A stretch of 32,557 bases of DNA from Mucilaginibacter sp. (GTDB taxonomy: Bacteria > Bacteroidota > Bacteroidia > Sphingobacteriales > Sphingobacteriaceae): NCBI GenBank assembly GCA_028287975.1, contig JAQBOP010000051.1:1-32557 (forward strand), in the 5' to 3' direction. The position numbers and the translations under genes were made by a program. Under the pieces are notes generated by a model. The model was not told where the DNA came from and made no database searches. It saw nothing but the letters and a program-made list of their open reading frames with translations. Positions within the stretch are counted from its first letter, which is position 1, and each line of letters opens with the position of its first letter. Below are positions 1 through 6,366 of the stretch, in pieces.

Positions 1-1664
1 ATTGAATAGAGCGCAACTAACGCCCCGCCAATTACCAGTGTGCCAATTGCAAAGCCTCTTGATGTTTTGAACATGCTTGGGTCTACTTCTAAACCGTGAA
101 CTTTTTTACCGCTTGCATTCTCTATCATTGAAATGATATACATACCCACCACGCAGATCAGGAACACAAAGCCCATACGGTCAATAAACGGCATTTCATA
201 AACACCGTTGGCATTCTTATCGGCAAAGCCGGTTGAAGCTAAACCCTGCAGGTTAACATATAAAGGAAGTACTTTGAACCCAACAGATAAAATAAAACCA
301 CCGACAGTAGCAAACAGTGCGGCGCTTGATGTTGTTTTTTTCCAGAAGAAACCTAAGATAAACATGGCAAAGATCCCCGGCGAAACAAAACCTGTGTATT
401 CCTGGATATATTGGAAACCGCCTTTTTTGTCGATACCCAAATGCTTACAGATAAATACGCCAAGCAACATAGCTACAACTACGGTGATCTTACCAATGGT
501 TACGGTCTGTTTATCAGTGATGCCCGGTTTAATTTTCTTGTAAACGTCAAGGGTAAATATCGTAGCAATACTATTTGCCTTACCTGCTAATGAGGCAACT
601 ACCGCAGCTGTAAGCGCAGCGAATGATAAGCCTTTTAAGCCAGAAGGCAACAGGTTAAGCAAAATAGGATATGACCTGTCAGGATTTACCTCACCACCGA
701 TAGTCATTTTACTGGCGAAGTCAAATACGTCCTGTTTGTATAAGATGAATGCTGCAATACCGGGTAATACTACAATTATCGGCATTAATAATTTCAGGAA
801 AGCTGCGAACAGGATCCCGCCGCGGGCCGTTTTCAGATCGGCACCCAAAGCACGTTGCGTAATGTATTGGTTACAGCCCCAATAGTTTAGGTTCACAATC
901 CACATACCGCCTATCAACACGCTTAAGCCCGGCAGGTCAAGGTAGTTGGGATTGTCGGTTTTAAAGATCATGTGGAAATGGTCGCCGGCTTGTGCCTTCA
1001 TTACAGTTAGGCCATGTAAAAAACCTCCGCCACCAAAGTGGTCAGACACCAGGTTAACCGCAATATAAGTAGTTACCAAGCCGCCCAGTATCAAAAAGAA
1101 CACCTGGATAACGTCTGTATAACCAATAACTTTCATACCACCCAAGGTGATGATAACGGCAAATATGGCCATACCCCATATACAGACATCTATATTAACA
1201 CCGGATATTGCACTAACTGCCAAAGCACCTAAGAAGAGTATGGATGTTAAGTTTACTACCACGTATAACAACAGCCAGAAGATAGCCATGATCATAGCTA
1301 CTGTGCCATTGTACCGCTGGTTCAAAAACTGCGGCATGGTAAAGATCTTATTCTTGAGATACACCGGGATAAAGAAAACGGCCACAATGATCAGGGTGGC
1401 AGCAGCCATCCATTCGTAAGTGGCTATGGCAAGGCCCATTTTAAAACCCGACCCGCTCATACCGATGAATTGCTCGGCCGATATGTTTGAAGCGATCAGG
1501 GACGCGCCTATTGCCCACCAGGTAAGCGAGCCTTCTGCCAGGAAATAATCATTTGATCCGGTTTCGGCTTTACGCTTGCGCCAGTAAACCCATAGCCCGT
1601 AAGAGGCAACCACTACAAAGTAAATAGCAAATACTATATAATCGCCATTTGAAAGCTTATTCAT
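1..1664 (-). CDS. SGLT-like sodium:solute (probably sugar) symporter, 3' end beyond window
   Basis: The frame is open from an ATG at 1662-1664 to the left window edge (about 554 codons seen, no stop), so the C-terminus is missing. The translation is a multi-spanning membrane protein of the sodium:solute symporter family (SSS). It has the vSGLT-like stretch ASNISAEQFIG (about residues 58-68), a YEWM motif near residue 83, NLNYWGCNQYITQR near the middle, and AAFLKLL shortly after. In the vSGLT family the Gln, Glu, Asn and Lys in these motifs contact sugar, and all four are present, so sodium-coupled uptake of a sugar at the inner membrane is the best guess. Substrate is inferred, not proven. 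It is followed upstream by an imperfect palindrome that may regulate it. Confidence 0.9.
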   Translation of the reverse strand, partial: MNKLSNGDYIVFAIYFVVVASYGLWVYWRKRKAETGSNDYFLAEGSLTWWAIGASLIASNISAEQFIGMSGSGFKMGLAIATYEWMAAATLIIVAVFFIPVYLKNKIFTMPQFLNQRYNGTVAMIMAIFWLLLYVVVNLTSILFLGALAVSAISGVNIDVCIWGMAIFAVIITLGGMKVIGYTDVIQVFFLILGGLVTTYIAVNLVSDHFGGGGFLHGLTVMKAQAGDHFHMIFKTDNPNYLDLPGLSVLIGGMWIVNLNYWGCNQYITQRALGADLKTARGGILFAAFLKLLMPIIVVLPGIAAFILYKQDVFDFASKMTIGGEVNPDRSYPILLNLLPSGLKGLSFAALTAAVVASLAGKANSIATIFTLDVYKKIKPGITDKQTVTIGKITVVVAMLLGVFICKHLGIDKKGGFQYIQEYTGFVSPGIFAMFILGFFWKKTTSSAALFATVGGFILSVGFKVLPLYVNLQGLASTGFADKNANGVYEMPFIDRMGFVFLICVVGMYIISMIENASGKKVHGLEVDPSMFKTSRGFAIGTLVIGGALVALYS

Positions 1665-1670
1665 ATTGTG

Positions 1671-1706
1671 TAAAGTTTATATATTGGACCGCAATTATAA
1701 ACTTTA
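1671..1706. promoter_or_regulatory. Palindrome in the leader of the symporter gene
   Basis: An 11-bp perfect inverted repeat, TAAAGTTTATA (1671-1681) and TATAAACTTTA (1696-1706), lies only 7 bp upstream of the symporter ATG. An inner ATTG/CAAT pair extends the symmetry. A second short palindrome, TGTAAC-GTTT-GTTACA, lies at 1729-1744. These could be operators or a leader hairpin masking the ribosome site. No exact TAnnTTTG box was found here. Function is inferred from position. Confidence 0.45.
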
Positions 1707-1762
1707 TATAACGCTTTATCAAGCTATATGTAACGTTTGTTACAATTATTTAATAAAAAGCA

Positions 1763-2167
1763 TTATTTGCTTACAGTTACCTGGTTAGGCTCTGATGCAA
1801 CAATTTGCAGCGTGTTTTTATACAACTCTAAAAGGCCGGTTACGCAAACGTGTTTTCTTTTCAGATTGGCCCAATCCAATTGCAGTTTATTGCCCTTTAC
1901 CGCTATTGTAAATTTTTGGTTGGGATAGTTTCCACCCATGTTTAAAAGCGTAAGCGTATCGCTGAAGATCTTTACGCCGTAAACCGTATCGCATAAGGTA
2001 GCTACCTTGCCAATATGGTCTTTAAAGTCGATCGGCGCAAGCGGTTTTTGCTGAGCCTTGGTGGTAAAAGCAAAACCGGTTATCAGTATAAAGGAGAGTA
2101 CTAAGTTTTTCGTGGCAGACGGGTGTGTAAGTTTTAAAGATAACAAATAAACCGGCCCTGTGTTCAT
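1763..2167 (-). CDS. Small exported protein of unknown function
   Basis: About 134 residues from the ATG at 2165-2167. An upstream GTG at 2191 would add eight residues and is less likely. The N-terminus contains a hydrophobic signal-peptide core (LVLSFILITGFAFTTKAQQ) ending in a typical Bacteroidota AQ cleavage region, so the roughly 100-residue mature domain is probably periplasmic. The mature part alternates short hydrophobic strands and polar turns and contains two cysteines; an OB-fold-like small beta protein is possible, but no family is recognised. Oddly, the natural signal-peptide start (…T-KNLVLSF) is preceded by an ACG codon at 2111-2113, exactly where an ATG would give a standard signal peptide. 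It lies upstream of the symporter on the same strand. Confidence 0.6.
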   Translation of the reverse strand: MNTGPVYLLSLKLTHPSATKNLVLSFILITGFAFTTKAQQKPLAPIDFKDHIGKVATLCDTVYGVKIFSDTLTLLNMGGNYPNQKFTIAVKGNKLQLDWANLKRKHVCVTGLLELYKNTLQIVASEPNQVTVSK

Positions 2168-2309
2168 GTAAAACAATGTAATTTGCGTCACTTTCCGTCA
2201 ATAATTTACATTGAAAAAAAATTCATAACATTAATGATGGGGAATCAGGAAATTCTATTTCCTCAATTATTTCTAAAGAAGGTTGATTGGCACGATGTGT
2301 CATAATCAA

Positions 2310-2537
2310 TTATTCTAATAATTTGCTTGGTTCTATTTCTAATGCCTTTGCTATTAAATATATCATGCTCACAGATGTATTGATTTCGGCTAATTCTATT
2401 CTTGCAATCTGACTATAAGTTACACCTACTAAATCAGCAAGCACAGTTTGGCTGATATTAGCCTTAATACGATACTTTCTCACATTATCAGCTAATAGTT
2501 CTATAGCTTTAATTTCAACTATATGAGTTTTTGCCAT
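2310..2537 (-). CDS. XRE-family helix-turn-helix regulator
   Basis: 75 residues, ATG at 2535-2537. Nearly the whole protein is one HTH_3/XRE domain: the recognition region is around residues 28-52 (SQTVLADLVGVTYSQIARIE), followed by the usual helices and a C-terminal EPSKLLE. No sensor domain is present, so it is probably a constitutive repressor that responds only to its own level. It is divergent from a 38-residue membrane peptide gene across 86 bp holding one perfect and one imperfect palindrome; the imperfect one abuts its start codon, suggesting autorepression. Small XRE proteins of this size often act as antitoxins or as controllers of mobile or stress genes; which applies here is inference. 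Confidence 0.85.
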   Translation of the reverse strand: MAKTHIVEIKAIELLADNVRKYRIKANISQTVLADLVGVTYSQIARIELAEINTSVSMIYLIAKALEIEPSKLLE

Positions 2538-2556
2538 TATAGCGAAATTGCATATA
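2538..2556. promoter_or_regulatory. Imperfect operator-like repeat at the XRE start codon
   Basis: TATAGCGAAATTGCATATA directly precedes the XRE ATG on the opposite strand. It shares the TATAGC half-site with the perfect palindrome at 2571-2588, so the two may be strong and weak sites for the same repressor. Inferred from symmetry and position only. Confidence 0.4.
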
Positions 2557-2570
2557 GTAATATTTGGAAA

Positions 2571-2588
2571 TATAGCATAAATGCTATA
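2571..2588. promoter_or_regulatory. Perfect palindromic operator candidate
   Basis: TATAGCAT-AA-ATGCTATA is a perfect 8+2+8 inverted repeat in the 86-bp region between the divergent XRE regulator and the small membrane peptide. Its size suits an XRE dimer. It would cover the transcription start region of the peptide gene. Confidence 0.6.
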
Positions 2589-2623
2589 TAATTGTATAAA
2601 CTAAGATAATCAGAAATAAATAA

Positions 2624-2740
2624 ATGCCTGTTCGTTATAGAAAATATGAAAATTTACTACAATTTATACTTGGAGGAATAATCTGGTTAGCAATTATTTA
2701 TGCTATTATTGAAGTAATTTTGAGATTATTTAATTTATAA
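2624..2740 (+). CDS. 38-residue single-span membrane peptide
   Basis: ATG at 2624-2626, stop TAA at 2738-2740. The peptide has a short basic N-terminus (MPVRYRKYENLLQF), one long hydrophobic segment (ILGGIIWLAIIYAIIEVIL) and a terminal RLFNL. This charge pattern predicts one membrane helix. It is divergent from the XRE gene, has a palindromic operator candidate upstream and a terminator-like hairpin 28 bp downstream, so it has the layout of a complete small transcription unit. It could be a toxic or regulatory membrane peptide held down by the XRE protein, or just a small membrane protein; no family is recognised. Codon evidence is weak at this length. Confidence 0.5.
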   Translation: MPVRYRKYENLLQFILGGIIWLAIIYAIIEVILRLFNL

Positions 2741-2768
2741 TATTTGAAAATAAGTTACTTTAATAATG

Positions 2769-2790
2769 ATGCCCGGTAATTAGCGGGCAT
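2769..2790 (+). terminator. Hairpin after the small membrane peptide
   Basis: ATGCCCG-(8-nt loop)-CGGGCAT followed by TTTCT. A 7-bp GC-rich stem in otherwise AT-rich DNA, positioned to end the transcript of the 38-residue peptide. The T-tract is short, so termination strength is uncertain. Confidence 0.5.
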
Positions 2791-2821
2791 TTCTAAGCTA
2801 AATTTGTCCCAACTTCACCAC

Positions 2822-3515
2822 CACTGGTCGAAGTTTAGCGGCAGCGTAACTTCGTCCTAAAATGGATTAAGCTTTCAGCTTAACCGTATAATCGGTAACA
2901 TCTCCTCCTGGTCGTTATAATAATCCCTGGCACTGCTGTACAAATAATCCGGCGGATGGTTGACCGCACCGCTTTCAACCGGGTTGTTGTGCAGATAATC
3001 CAGCCGCTGAATTAACATTTTATGGGTCGACAATTCTACAGGATGGTTGTTTTGCTGCCAAAATTGGTATTGTTCATTATTGGCATTATGTTTTCCTGCC
3101 CGTTCAAACATCCACAATAACCATTTGCGCCTGCTTTCCTGCACGTTTTCTTCAATGGCTTTTAATATTGTTTTAGAAGTATGCCTTTTCAGATCCCGCA
3201 TGATATCCGATAAATTCCCATTTTCGGTACTGATGATCAAATGTACAGAGCTTGACATGATACACCAGGCATATAACTCAAGTTCTTTGTTTCTATGCAG
3301 TATTTAAGGCTGTCAACCATAATGTTGCAATATATTCGTCTTACAAAAACATCAACCCAATTTACAGTGGCAAAACTTACAAAATAAAGCTGGTCGTGCT
3401 CGTGGAAAATATATTTACGGCTCATTTAGCTAGGATAATGATTTGTTGTGTACGCAAGCAGAATGCTTGCTTCATTTTAGGACGAAGTTACGCTATCGCT
3501 AAACTTCGACCAGTG
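2822..3515. mobile_element. RAYT/REP-type element, about 694 bp, with 43-bp inverted ends
   Basis: The left end (2822-2864) and right end (3473-3515) are inverted copies of 43 bp with two differences. Each end holds an internal imperfect hairpin (CGAAGTT…AACTTCG, with an outer GG/CC beyond a T:T mismatch), the shape expected of REP sequences recognised by REP-associated tyrosine transposases. Just inside each end is another short hairpin: TTAAGCT-TTC-AGCTTAA at 2867-2883 on the left and GCAAGCA-GAA-TGCTTGC at 3455-3471 on the right. The element encloses one broken transposase gene on the minus strand. No clear target-site duplication is visible, as expected for HUH/IS200-like chemistry. Deleted derivatives of the same element lie at 23883-24259. 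Confidence 0.85.
2875..3425 (-). pseudogene. REP-associated tyrosine transposase (Y1/RAYT), frameshifted
   Basis: Two overlapping frames together give one RAYT protein of about 183 residues. The N-terminal part starts at ATG 3423-3425 (MSRKYIFHEHDQLYFVSFAT) and the C-terminal part reads to a stop at 2875. The frame changes by one base near 3275-3290, where an apparent single-base deletion joins ETKNL to ELYAWCIM. The catalytic HUH motif normally reads HVH; here it is SSVHL, so the first metal-binding His is replaced by Ser. The tail has the expected LDYLHNNPVESGAV and Y-rich segments (YLYSSARDYY). The family nicks and joins single-stranded DNA at REP hairpins. The frameshift plus the lost His argue that this copy is dead. 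Confidence 0.85.
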
Positions 3516-3608
3516 ATGGATGGGCAGATTTTAATATACTGTAATAAAATCATAGATTTAATGAAATGATCTGAACAGCCTTATAACGCTTGAAATTTGC
3601 CTATACTT

Positions 3609-4271
3609 ATGTCACAACCGGATAAAAAACTGCTCGATGGGCTATTGGAATTTCAAAGTCAAAACAAGTTTTCCTTAGAAGCCTGGAATAGTAGAGGTTT
3701 GAATCCATCAAGCAGTGAAATGACTAGCTTCTTAAATGATTTTTTTAATAAATGCGCTGAGCAATTGATTAATGAAATCAATAATAACTCTCCAAAAAAA
3801 AATCGGAGAGAAATTTTAAAATCTAATTTATCGTTACTGGATAACGAAAATTACGATACCGAAGAGCGCGAGTTTATTTACGACCTTTTTTATGAATTGG
3901 CTGGGATGGTTGGAATTAATTTAGGCACCGAATTGAACAAATGGTTATACGGCGAACTTTATCAAAAGCTTTTGGATTTAACAAAGAAAATCGAACCGAA
4001 AGAGATCATCGATACTTTAATACAACCTTGTACTAAATGCAGTTTGAATCTTGAAACAGATGTTACAAAAAAAAATGTTGATGAGTCCGGAAACAAATGG
4101 TATATAGTCAAGTGTAAAAACTGTAACGAGCTCAATATAATTAGTATGGGAAAGGATGTAAAGGAATTTAGTATAAAAAACTACGAATCAATTGATTGGA
4201 TAATGAAATCATACGCTACTTTCGAAAAAGCTGTTGAGCAATTAGCGCAGATTAAACATTCTAAAAAATAA
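3609..4271 (+). CDS. Hypothetical protein with a zinc-ribbon-like four-cysteine motif
   Basis: About 220 residues from the ATG at 3609; an in-frame TTG at 3597 is a possible but weaker start. The first 140 residues look helical and charged, with no signal peptide or membrane segment. Near residues 143-175 there is a CxxC…CxxC pair (PCTKCSLNL and VKCKNCNEL) spaced like a small zinc ribbon, so a cytoplasmic metal- or nucleic-acid-binding role is possible. It is on the plus strand right after the RAYT element, is notably AT-rich and Asn/Lys-rich compared with the envelope genes next door, and ends 31 bp before the convergent TonB-like gene. It may be part of a transferred patch. No function is claimed. 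Confidence 0.7.
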   Translation: MSQPDKKLLDGLLEFQSQNKFSLEAWNSRGLNPSSSEMTSFLNDFFNKCAEQLINEINNNSPKKNRREILKSNLSLLDNENYDTEEREFIYDLFYELAGMVGINLGTELNKWLYGELYQKLLDLTKKIEPKEIIDTLIQPCTKCSLNLETDVTKKNVDESGNKWYIVKCKNCNELNIISMGKDVKEFSIKNYESIDWIMKSYATFEKAVEQLAQIKHSKK

Positions 4272-4302
4272 CTTGTAAATTTTCGACAAATAAAAAAATT
4301 AC

Positions 4303-5118
4303 CTAATTTACCTTAAACACAAACACCACAGTACCCACCTGTTGGTCCGGTGCCGATTCAAGTGGGTTTAGTTTGGAGTTTTTAACGGCATCTTCGCATT
4401 TTTGCAGCAAGTTCGAGTCGGATATGGTAGTACCACGGGCGCCGGCGCGTGCGTAAGTTACGTTGCCGTTTTTGTCAACTCTAAGATCTACCACAATTTT
4501 ACCGGTATGCCTGCCGTTGTCGTCTATAGCTGGTTTGCTGGTAAAGTTACGTTGCGACATCATCAAACTGCCGCCATTGCCCGAGCCTGTACCGTTGTAG
4601 TTATTGGTAAGCGTACTGCCGGTTGGCTTACCCTGGTTGCCGGGCGTGTTGGTTGTACCATCGCCTTCGCCAACGCCGTTATTGGTTTTACCTTTATACA
4701 GCGCGTTTTGATTTACCGATGGCTTGCTCACGGCCTTGGTTGGCTGGGTGGCAATATTATCGCTTTTCTTTTTGGTATTGGCCGCAACTTCGGGCGCGTC
4801 CTCTGTATTTTGGGTGACTACGTTTTTGTCGCTGGTTTCAACCTTGGTTTTTTCTTCGGTAGGCGGGGCCTTGGTTACCTTGTCAGGCCGGGTATGGTTA
4901 GCTTTTTCGGCAACAGATGGCTGCTCCGTGCTCATATAATCACTGCCCATACCTTCGTCAGTAGTACCGTAATTTACCAAGATCCCACCTGTACCATTCT
5001 CGGGCGGCGGCGGATTGTTAAATACGATAAAATAACACATAGCCATTACCAGCGCCAGGATAACGCCTGTCGCCGCAAATGCCTTTGGATAGTTATTTTC
5101 TTCCTGGTAGTAATTCAT
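4303..5118 (-). CDS. TonB-family energy transducer
   Basis: About 271 residues from ATG 5116-5118; a TTG at 5127 would add three residues. Domain order: short cytoplasmic tail, one membrane helix near residues 15-33 (AFAATGVILALVMAMCYFIV), a Pro-rich start (NPPPPEN), a long low-complexity periplasmic linker rich in Thr, Lys, Asn and Gly (about 40-190), then a C-terminal TonB-like domain (about 195-271: KIVVDLRVDKNGNVTYA…VVFVFKVN). TonB proteins pass energy from ExbB/ExbD to outer-membrane proteins. Its gene is last in the run ExbB-ExbD-TonB, after a 140-bp gap, supporting a joint function. The likely partner is the barrel at 7759-9633. The Gly/Asn-rich linker is unusual compared with Pro/Lys-rich TonB linkers. 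Confidence 0.85.
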   Translation of the reverse strand: MNYYQEENNYPKAFAATGVILALVMAMCYFIVFNNPPPPENGTGGILVNYGTTDEGMGSDYMSTEQPSVAEKANHTRPDKVTKAPPTEEKTKVETSDKNVVTQNTEDAPEVAANTKKKSDNIATQPTKAVSKPSVNQNALYKGKTNNGVGEGDGTTNTPGNQGKPTGSTLTNNYNGTGSGNGGSLMMSQRNFTSKPAIDDNGRHTGKIVVDLRVDKNGNVTYARAGARGTTISDSNLLQKCEDAVKNSKLNPLESAPDQQVGTVVFVFKVN

Positions 5119-5258
5119 TTTTGTCAATCGTCATTGGTCATTAGTCGTCATTGGATCGAAAGATTGGTTATTGAAGAGTAAAGATTGGGGATTGGCTTAT
5201 CGTAATGCAACTAATCTTCAATCACTATTCTTCAATCTTTAAAACTAATCACTAATCT
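5119..5258. repeat. Degenerate short-repeat spacer between exbD and the tonB-like gene
   Basis: This 140-bp spacer contains tandem variants of GTCATTGGTCATTAGTCGTCATTGG (5132-5155 region) and, further on, repeated ATCTTCAATC/ATTCTTCAATC and ACTAATCACTAATCT words. Parts can pair with the AAAGATTGG…TTGAAGAG words at 5159-5177. It interrupts an otherwise tight operon. No gene is seen. It may be a simple-repeat intergenic filler, a weak attenuator or a processing site. Confidence 0.5.
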
Positions 5259-5657
5259 CTATTTAGGTTCCGTTGCCAGTACCAGTTTAATATTTAATTT
5301 TTGTGCTATATCCATTACCGCCACAACATCCTGTATAGCCACCACTTTGTCAACGTATAAAACTATAGTTACTTCGGTATCCGCTGTTTTATAGGTAGAT
5401 AATACAGTATTAAGGTCTGCTACAGGTACCGGCTTTTTATCTACGTAGTATGTCAGGTCCTTTTTAATAGATACGATAATGGTTTTTTTGGCGATTGATT
5501 TACCCGCGGCTGATTTTGGTAAGCTTAACTTGATAACGTTAGGGTTGGTCAGCGTCGACGCGATCAGGAAAAACAAAAGCAGGAAGAACATGATATCGTT
5601 CATGGCCGAAGTATGTACCTCGGCAGATGCCCCCCTCGTTCTCTTTCTTAAATTCAT
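5259..5657 (-). CDS. exbD: ExbD/TolR-family biopolymer transport protein
   Basis: 132 residues, ATG at 5655-5657. A short basic cytoplasmic N-terminus (MNLRKRTRG) is followed by a single membrane helix near residues 20-38 (NDIMFFLLLFFLIASTL), preceded by the family's functional acidic residue in AMNDIMF, and then a periplasmic domain with alternating beta strands. This is the normal length and layout for ExbD. Its start overlaps the ExbB stop (TAATG), so translation is probably coupled. ExbD and ExbB form the proton-driven motor that energises TonB-type proteins. Confidence 0.93.
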   Translation of the reverse strand: MNLRKRTRGASAEVHTSAMNDIMFFLLLFFLIASTLTNPNVIKLSLPKSAAGKSIAKKTIIVSIKKDLTYYVDKKPVPVADLNTVLSTYKTADTEVTIVLYVDKVVAIQDVVAVMDIAQKLNIKLVLATEPK

Positions 5658-6355
5658 TATTTGCTGGGCTCTTCTAACAGGTCAATAAATTCAATAGCGT
5701 CGGTCTCTAATTGTAAGATCACCTTATCAACCATCATATTTAAAATATGGTAGCCCACATAGGCAATAATACCTACAAATAAACCGGCTGCCGATGTTAC
5801 CATCTTTACATATAAACCGCCCGATATTACCGACATACTGTAATTATCGGTCATTGAGATATCATAGAAGATCTTGATCACCCCCGCGATAGTACCCAGG
5901 AAACCAAACATGGGCGCAATACCGGCAACTATGCCTAAAATGCCTATGTTTTTTTCAAGCTTTGACACTTCAAGCTTGCCTATGTTTTCAATAGCGCCCT
6001 CGATATCTTTAATTGGCCTGCCAATACGTAATAAACCTTTTTGCAGCATACGGCCCAACGGCGAGTTATTGTTACGGCAAATAGCTATGGCCGACTCTAA
6101 ATTACCTGAATGAATGCTGCTGCGGATTTGTTGTAACAGGTTCGATTCGTTTTTTGATGCCTTGCGGATAGTGAAATATCTTTCAAAAAATATAACCAGT
6201 GCCAGCACCGCCAAAATACCGATAGGTATCATTACAATACCGCCTTTTATTATTAACTCGCCAAAATGAAGTTCTTTTGGTGCGGCTGCCAATTGTTGTG
6301 CAGCATGGTTAGCTGTATCTGTTAGATTTTTTACTGTGTCTGTTACTGCTTGCAT
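5657..6355 (-). CDS. exbB: ExbB/TolQ/MotA-family proton channel
   Basis: 232 residues, ATG at 6353-6355. It has three membrane helices (about 36-60, 138-165 and 180-205) with the large cytoplasmic loop between helices one and two, and the family signature around GIVAGIAPMFGFLGTIAGVI, where the Gly-rich turn and following Thr line the channel. The N-terminal 30 residues (TDTVKNLTDTANHAAQQLA) are an amphipathic extension that would lie in the periplasm. The gene starts 11 bp after the HU/SPOR gene and overlaps exbD by one base at its end, so the three are almost surely co-transcribed. Confidence 0.93.
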   Translation of the reverse strand: MQAVTDTVKNLTDTANHAAQQLAAAPKELHFGELIIKGGIVMIPIGILAVLALVIFFERYFTIRKASKNESNLLQQIRSSIHSGNLESAIAICRNNNSPLGRMLQKGLLRIGRPIKDIEGAIENIGKLEVSKLEKNIGILGIVAGIAPMFGFLGTIAGVIKIFYDISMTDNYSMSVISGGLYVKMVTSAAGLFVGIIAYVGYHILNMMVDKVILQLETDAIEFIDLLEEPSK

Positions 6356-6366
6356 TAATTGTTGTG

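Noticed and set aside
208..1419. Plus-strand short frames at the left edge
   Set aside because: All lie antisense to the symporter reading frame, which is continuous from 1664 to the window start.
4402..5181. Long plus-strand open frame of about 259 codons over the TonB-like gene
   Set aside because: It is antisense to a clear TonB-family gene; the translation is Cys/Trp/Phe-rich and has no family pattern, so it is a shadow of the Thr/Lys-rich linker.
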